Assembly: GCA_023248995.1 (NCBI GenBank) | Contig: JAHFDN010000010.1 | Coordinates: forward strand, 1 to 64,000 | Reading direction: 5' to 3' | DNA length: 64,000 bases | Source of the DNA: Candidatus Rokuibacteriota bacterium | GTDB lineage: Bacteria > Methylomirabilota > Methylomirabilia > Rokubacteriales > CSP1-6 | Part shown: positions 59,983 through 64,000 of the stretch, one piece after another | Layout of the letters: each line of letters opens with the position of its first letter | Position numbering within the stretch: the stretch's first letter is position 1 | Notes under the pieces: generated by a model | What the model was told of the DNA's origin: nothing | Databases searched by the model: none | The model's input: the letters and a program-made list of their open reading frames with translations, nothing else | Translations under genes and position numbers: made by a program

Positions 59983-61011
59983 TCAGCGCCAGTCGTCCAG
60001 CACCAGGTCTATCGGCCGCTCGTACTCCTCGAGCTTCCCCCGCTTCATCCGGACCATGGTGAAGTCGATCGAGTAGCCCCGCTCCAGGAGCCCTTGGTAC
60101 GCGGTCCAGTACCAGGTGTAGACCGGCGCGATCACCCGCTGGAGGCCGGCGCCGTGGGCGAGTTCCTCCAGCGCGGCCAGGAGCGCGTGGAAGTACTCGA
60201 CCTTCCGGTGGCGGGAGTCGATGGTCAGAAACTTGATGTAGAGGGAGCCCTGGGGCGCCTCGCTCACGCCCGGCATGTGGTAGATGGCGAACCCGATCAG
60301 CTCGCGCCCCCGCTCCAGGAGGAGGGTGTCGCCGAGCGCCAAGCCGTCCACGATCTCCACCTCTTTGTTCAGGTCCAGACCGCGGTAGATCGAGTTCGTC
60401 ATCCGCCGGAGCTTCTGGACGACGGTCTTCTTCTTCGCCTCCTCGAGCATGGAGAAGCGGCGGACGGAGAAGGCGGGCTTGCCGGACTGGGTGGCCTGGA
60501 TGATCTCGCGACGGTCCAGGGGCTTGGAGGTGACGGCGACCAGGCCCTTGGGCTTGTAGCCGAACTTCTGGAAGAGGAGCAGGTGCTTGGGGCTCGACGG
60601 GTAGGTCGCGAGCCCCTGGAGCGTCACGCTGTTCTCCTCGAAGAATCCCTGGGTCGCCTTGACGAGCTGCTGGCCGATGTCCTGGTTCTGGTACGTGGTG
60701 AGGACCGCGACGGGGCCGACCAGCCCGACGCTCCCCCAGATCACCGCCACGGCGGCTCCGACGATCTTTCCGTCCCCTTCCTCGGCGACGAAGCACCCCC
60801 ACGGCTCCATGAGCCAGCGGTGATGCACATACTGGGCCCCGCCGAACACCTGGCGCGGGCGGGTGCCGAGCTGCCGCTCGTAGAAGTCGCCGAAGGCCTG
60901 CTCGATAACGTCGCGAACTTTGGAGAGGTCGCCCTTGCGGACGCGGCGGATCTTGATGACGGGCGCGCGCCCCTGGGAATCCAGCCCGGTCCGGTCAACG
61001 CTCGCCCTCAT
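59983..61011 (-). CDS. GNAT-family acetyltransferase with C-terminal extension
   Basis: A 342-residue protein. The N-terminal half (about 18-160) is a GNAT fold: KIRRVRKGDLSKVRDVIEQA, GCFVAEEGDGKIVGAAVAV and VLTTYQNQDIGQQLVKA, the last being the acetyl-CoA loop (Q-x-x-G/D-I-G). The second half, with LIGFAIYHMPG and YFHALLAALEELAHGAG, looks like a degenerate second GNAT domain. ATG 61011 overlaps the stop of the upstream reductase gene. The acceptor is unknown. Confidence 0.75.
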   Translation of the reverse strand: MRASVDRTGLDSQGRAPVIKIRRVRKGDLSKVRDVIEQAFGDFYERQLGTRPRQVFGGAQYVHHRWLMEPWGCFVAEEGDGKIVGAAVAVIWGSVGLVGPVAVLTTYQNQDIGQQLVKATQGFFEENSVTLQGLATYPSSPKHLLLFQKFGYKPKGLVAVTSKPLDRREIIQATQSGKPAFSVRRFSMLEEAKKKTVVQKLRRMTNSIYRGLDLNKEVEIVDGLALGDTLLLERGRELIGFAIYHMPGVSEAPQGSLYIKFLTIDSRHRKVEYFHALLAALEELAHGAGLQRVIAPVYTWYWTAYQGLLERGYSIDFTMVRMKRGKLEEYERPIDLVLDDWR

Positions 61012-61904
61012 TGTTTGGCCTTCACTTCGACGCCGGCCAGCTCCTCCAGGAGCGTGATGACCCCGGAATGGTCGAGCCCGCCCCGCCCCTTGACCCGGAG
61101 CGCGTTGAAGAGCTCCTGCACCACCGCGGTGGTCGGCAGCGGAACGCCGAGCGCGCGCGCGGCCTCCATGATGAGCCCGAGGTCCTTGTAGTGGAGGTCG
61201 ATCTTGAAGCCCGGGTTGAAGGTGTGGGCGAGGTAGTTGGGGGTCTTCTGGTCCAGGCACCGGCTCCCCGCGAGCCCCCCGCCGAGCGCCTTGAGGGTCA
61301 GCTCGATGTTCAGGCCGGCCTTGGCCGCGAGCGTCAGCGCCTCCCCGAGTGCCGTCAGGTTCACCGCGACGATGATCTGGTTGGCGAGCTTCGTGAAGCC
61401 CCCCGCCCCCAGCGGGCCCAGGTGGGTGATCGTCTTCCCCATGGCCTGGAAGACCGGCAACACGGTGTCGAAGACAGCCTTGTCGCCGCCCACCATGATC
61501 GAGAGCGTGGCCTCGATCGCCCCCTTCTCCCCGCCCGAAACCGGCGCGTCCAGCATCCGGACGCCCTTGGGCTCCAGCGCCTTGGCGACCTTCTGCGAGA
61601 CGATGGGCGAGATCGTGGACATGTCCACGAAGATCAGCCGCCGGTTGTCGGCCTCGATGATCCCGTTCTTCCCGAGCGCCACGAGCTCGACGTCGGGGGA
61701 GTTGGGAAGCATCGCGATCAGGATCTCCGCCTGCTCGGCCACGGCCTTGGGGGCGTGGGCTTCCTTGGCGCCCTGGCCAACCAGTTCCTTCACCGGTCCC
61801 TGGCTCCGGCTGTGGACAATCAGTGGATATCCGGCCATGAGGAGGTTTCGGGCCATCGGCCGGCCCATGATGCCGAGTCCAATAAAACCAATGGTTTGTT
61901 TCAC
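61008..61904 (-). CDS. Beta-hydroxyacid dehydrogenase (tartronate semialdehyde reductase / 3-hydroxyisobutyrate dehydrogenase family)
   Basis: A 298-residue NAD(P)-dependent reductase. IGFIGLGIMGRPMARNLLMA is the cofactor motif, DAPVSGGEKGAIEATL the substrate-binding motif, and the catalytic Lys lies in GGFTKLANQIIVAVN. Best matches in pattern are GarR/GlxR. With malate synthase in the same window, glyoxylate/tartronate semialdehyde metabolism is conceivable but not shown. The start is GTG 61904. It is the first gene of the five-gene operon running down to the NagB-like gene. Confidence 0.85.
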   Translation of the reverse strand: MKQTIGFIGLGIMGRPMARNLLMAGYPLIVHSRSQGPVKELVGQGAKEAHAPKAVAEQAEILIAMLPNSPDVELVALGKNGIIEADNRRLIFVDMSTISPIVSQKVAKALEPKGVRMLDAPVSGGEKGAIEATLSIMVGGDKAVFDTVLPVFQAMGKTITHLGPLGAGGFTKLANQIIVAVNLTALGEALTLAAKAGLNIELTLKALGGGLAGSRCLDQKTPNYLAHTFNPGFKIDLHYKDLGLIMEAARALGVPLPTTAVVQELFNALRVKGRGGLDHSGVITLLEELAGVEVKAKQ

Positions 61905-62067
61905 GGTAACTCTCGCGGTGAATGCTCGTGCTCAATTAGCACGAGGGCCTCGGAGCGGTCAAGGCAATTCGCTGATCTCAAAAAATACCTTTCCCGTCAA
62001 CTAGTTGAAAGAGGCCCGCCAGTGGCCTTCCTGTCTTGTCAGCTTGGCCTAAACGTGGTTTCTCAGC

Positions 62068-62094
62068 CTGAGCTCCTTGGGGAGGAGCTCAGGC
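62068..62094 (-). terminator. Strong hairpin over the 72-aa gene stop
   Basis: CCTGAGCTCCT and AGGAGCTCAGG form a perfect 11-bp stem with a five-base loop. On the minus strand it begins at the stop codon of the 72-aa gene, the last of the AOR operon. No T run follows, so it may stabilise the mRNA 3' end or pause transcription rather than act as a classic terminator. Confidence 0.45.
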
Positions 62095-62307
62095 TTCCTC
62101 CTTGAGCAGGCGCTTGAGCTCCTCCAGGTGGGCGAGGAGGCCGTAGCAGAGGCCGGTGATCTTCCCGGAGAGGGACCGATCCCAGTGGGCGGCCACCCGG
62201 GAGGCCCGGTAGACGCGCTCGGTCAGCTCGGTGATGCGGCCCTGGAGCTCGAGGGCCTCCTTCTCAGATTCGGCGAGCTCGCGAAGCAGGTCGTCGTAGG
62301 TGGTCAT
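62089..62307 (-). CDS. Small helical protein downstream of AOR and MoaD-like genes
   Basis: A 72-residue, apparently all-helical, charged protein (LRELAESEKEALELQGRITE then a segment with one Cys, LSGKITGLCYGLLAHLEELK). GGAGG lies seven bases before the ATG at 62307. It follows the MoaD-like gene by 18 bp and so is the third gene of the aldehyde:ferredoxin oxidoreductase operon. No family recognised; it may be an accessory or chaperone for that enzyme. Confidence 0.6.
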   Translation of the reverse strand: MTTYDDLLRELAESEKEALELQGRITELTERVYRASRVAAHWDRSLSGKITGLCYGLLAHLEELKRLLKEEA

Positions 62308-62325
62308 GACCACACCTCCGGGGTC

Positions 62326-62613
62326 TTATCCGCCCATGTACTGGCCGAGCAGCGTGATCCGATCTCCCGCCTTGAGAGGGGTGTCGAGCGTGTGGCTGAG
62401 GCCGAGCACGGCGTCGTTGACCATGACCTCGATGTGCTCGCCCAGCGCTTTCTTCGAGGCGTCCCAGAGCGCCGTGTCCAGCTCGGGGTAACGCGCGGAA
62501 AAGCGCCCCAGGACGTCGCCCACGGTCTCCCCGGGGACGAAGGCCTCTTCGAACTCCTTCCGCCCCGTGCCGGGCCCCCCGATGAACTTGGTGATCCAGG
62601 ACAGAACCTCCAC
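62326..62613 (-). CDS. MoaD/ThiS-like ubiquitin-fold protein
   Basis: A 95-residue beta-grasp protein ending in the diagnostic Gly-Gly (GQYMGG). VEVMVNDAVLGLSHTLDTPL then LKAGDRITLLG matches the C-terminal half of MoaD-like sulfur carriers; a roughly 15-residue insertion (KFIGGPGTGRKEF) sits where MoaD has its first turn. It directly follows an AOR gene, as typical for proteins that supply sulfur to tungstopterin cofactor. GTG 62613 was preferred because the conserved VEVL strand starts there. Confidence 0.78.
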   Translation of the reverse strand: MEVLSWITKFIGGPGTGRKEFEEAFVPGETVGDVLGRFSARYPELDTALWDASKKALGEHIEVMVNDAVLGLSHTLDTPLKAGDRITLLGQYMGG

Positions 62614-62639
62614 CGTCGCGCGGAGGGTCTCGAACGGGC

Positions 62640-64000
62640 TCAGCGCTTCTTCCCCCAGAGATCCTTGCGGAGCCAGTCGAGGCCGAGCTTCCGGAGGGTC
62701 TCGGGCGTCGGCCTGCCGGTCTTCCGGTCGTACCCGACCCCCGCGTACCAGCTGTCGAGCATCTTCTCCCACTGGTCCATGATCGCCTGCCCCTTGGCCG
62801 GTCCGTCCAGCGGCGCCGAGCCGTAGCGCGCCGAGGGTCGCTCGGTCTCGGGCCCGATCCCGCACCGGAGGTTGAAGGCTCTCAGGATCGCCGCCGTGCG
62901 GCGCCCGAAGCGGACGCACTCGTCCACCGTGTAGAGCCACCCGGTCGCCGCGGAGAGGGCCCGGCACACGTTCTCGAGCCGCGTCCGGGTGGTGAAACTG
63001 CAGATGCCGAGCGAGTCCTCGAAGTGCCGGCGCCCGAGGATCCCGGCGACCTGCCGCGCCACCTCCTCCCCGCTGAACGGGTTGATCCGCGCCGGCAGCC
63101 CGACCTCTGTCACGTGAGCCGGGACGCCGCTCTCGAGCGTGCCGGTCGAGGCGGTGCAGGTGTCGAGCATCTCCTCCCAGCGGCCGCGGTGGTCGTGACC
63201 GCGGGGCGAGGCGCCCTTCAGCGTGTAGATGGCGGCCTCCTGGGCCGCCCCGCCCAGCTTCTCTGCGGCGACCTTCACGCCCTCCGCGAGGAGATTTCCG
63301 AAGCCCTTCCGGTGGCTGATCATGTCGAGCAGGCGGGCCGCGCCCTCGAGGTCCCCCCAGCGGAGCTCGAAGCCGAGCTGCGCCTTCGTGATGTACCCCT
63401 TCTCCATCCCCTCCATCACCCAGCCGCAGACCCAGCCGAACTCGTTGACGTCCACCGAGGCGCGGTCGATCCGGGTGTTGAGCCAGGCGATGGACTCCTT
63501 GTCCAGGAGGCCGATCTGCCAGCCCGCGCCCGACCAGCCTTCGTACTCCGGCTCGTCCACGAGCTCGCCCTTGTGCTTGCCCCGCGGGATGACCTGCATG
63601 TGGCAGTGGTGCATGCCGCAGGCCGAGCACTGGTGACCGCGGTGATCGAAGCCGTGACGCAACTTGGGAGCCTCCCAGTCGGCCATCTCCACGCCGGCGG
63701 GGGCCACGTTGGTGGTGTAGTTCTTGATGGGCAGCACGCCCATCTTGTAGAGGTTCACCACCGCGGGGAGCGTCCCCCACTCGTAGAGGGAGCGCGCGGA
63801 GGGATCGGTCTTGAGGTCGTGGGCGATGTCGTCCGCCGCCTGGACCACCCCGCGGGGATCCGCCGCGTCGAGCGCCCGCGTCCCCCGCACGATCGAGACC
63901 GCCTTGAGGCGCTTCTTCCCCATCACGGCGCCGCAGCCGTTCTTGGAAGCGACGTGGCCATAGTCGCCCTGGATCGCCGCGAACCGGACGAGATTCTCTC
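62640..64000 (-). CDS. Aldehyde:ferredoxin oxidoreductase (tungsten-type), C-terminal part
   Basis: At least 453 residues of an AOR, with the start beyond the window end. Reading at the edge gives ENLVRFAAIQGDYGHVASKN then GCGAVMGKKRLKAV, the domain 1/2 boundary region. QCSACGMHHCHM holds three of the four cluster cysteines (C-x2-C-x3-C), and LRCGIGPE near the C-terminus could supply the fourth, as in AORs. The enzyme oxidises aldehydes to acids with ferredoxin using a W-bispterin. It heads an operon with MoaD-like and 72-aa genes. Substrate unknown. Confidence 0.9.
   Translation of the reverse strand, partial: ENLVRFAAIQGDYGHVASKNGCGAVMGKKRLKAVSIVRGTRALDAADPRGVVQAADDIAHDLKTDPSARSLYEWGTLPAVVNLYKMGVLPIKNYTTNVAPAGVEMADWEAPKLRHGFDHRGHQCSACGMHHCHMQVIPRGKHKGELVDEPEYEGWSGAGWQIGLLDKESIAWLNTRIDRASVDVNEFGWVCGWVMEGMEKGYITKAQLGFELRWGDLEGAARLLDMISHRKGFGNLLAEGVKVAAEKLGGAAQEAAIYTLKGASPRGHDHRGRWEEMLDTCTASTGTLESGVPAHVTEVGLPARINPFSGEEVARQVAGILGRRHFEDSLGICSFTTRTRLENVCRALSAATGWLYTVDECVRFGRRTAAILRAFNLRCGIGPETERPSARYGSAPLDGPAKGQAIMDQWEKMLDSWYAGVGYDRKTGRPTPETLRKLGLDWLRKDLWGKKR

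Overview
This 64 kb window is high-GC bacterial chromosome. The gene content is a long hopanoid cluster, an Mla-type lipid transport operon, inositol-1-phosphate synthase, tungsten-type aldehyde:ferredoxin oxidoreductase, many MFS carriers and GTG starts with 4-bp overlaps. It resembles Candidatus Rokubacteria / Methylomirabilota, but that placement is an inference from content; no rRNA or taxonomic marker was examined. No complete rRNA, tRNA, CRISPR array, prophage or transposase gene was found.

Layout. 0-3.2 kb: OFA-family carrier, universal stress protein, Crp/Fnr regulator, then gene remnants. 3.2-7.3 kb: coiled-coil protein, multi-span membrane protein, methyltransferase, and a trypsin-like lipoprotein protease with a stop codon in its signal peptide. 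7.5-14.3 kb: EF-G-like GTPase, threonine synthase, DUF3750 lipoprotein, an ArsM-like methyltransferase with an in-frame TGA at the conserved Cys position, IspH and a PagL-like protein. 14.3-16.4 kb: two zinc alcohol dehydrogenases. 16.6-27.2 kb: hopanoid and lipid-trafficking block (hpnD, hpnA, hpnG, a 105-aa unknown, hpnH and a CruF-like carotenoid protein on the minus strand; shc, mlaE, mlaF, mlaD, mlaC and an HpnL-like protein on the plus strand). 27.4-35.8 kb: ino1 facing a seven-gene minus-strand operon (HAD phosphatase, nucleotidyltransferase, inositol-kinase-like ATP-grasp, class III aminotransferase, Gfo/Idh/MocA oxidoreductase, CDP-alcohol phosphatidyltransferase, CopD-like protein). 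36.1-38.9 kb: HpnN-type RND exporter.

38.9-45 kb holds a BT1-like carrier, TfoX-like protein, SDR, MFS carrier and an unusually long malate synthase. 45-52 kb is a mosaic region: repeated copies of the malate synthase 3' end, a 107-bp direct repeat, two tRNA 3' halves, TerC and CPA2 transporters, a histidine kinase/response regulator pair, a small retropepsin-like protease and a decayed VOC gene fragment. 52-56.8 kb: AsmA-like protein, MscS channel, solitary GspE/PilB ATPase, substrate-binding protein without a signal peptide. 56.9-64 kb: VOC protein, a five-gene operon (reductase, acetyltransferase, CopC, aldo/keto reductase, sugar-phosphate isomerase), then a 72-aa protein, a MoaD-like protein and an aldehyde:ferredoxin oxidoreductase cut by the window edge.

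Together the 14-39 kb block looks like an envelope-lipid factory: isoprenoid precursor (IspH nearby), squalene-type condensation, cyclisation, side-chain addition, retrograde phospholipid transport and RND export, next to a cluster that appears able to make and attach an inositol-derived, possibly amino-substituted, headgroup. The most notable observations are a candidate selenocysteine methyltransferase with a SECIS-like hairpin, the putative aminocyclitol lipid operon, and a roughly 73-bp structured repeat sitting in the 5' leaders of three genes with compensatory stem changes.
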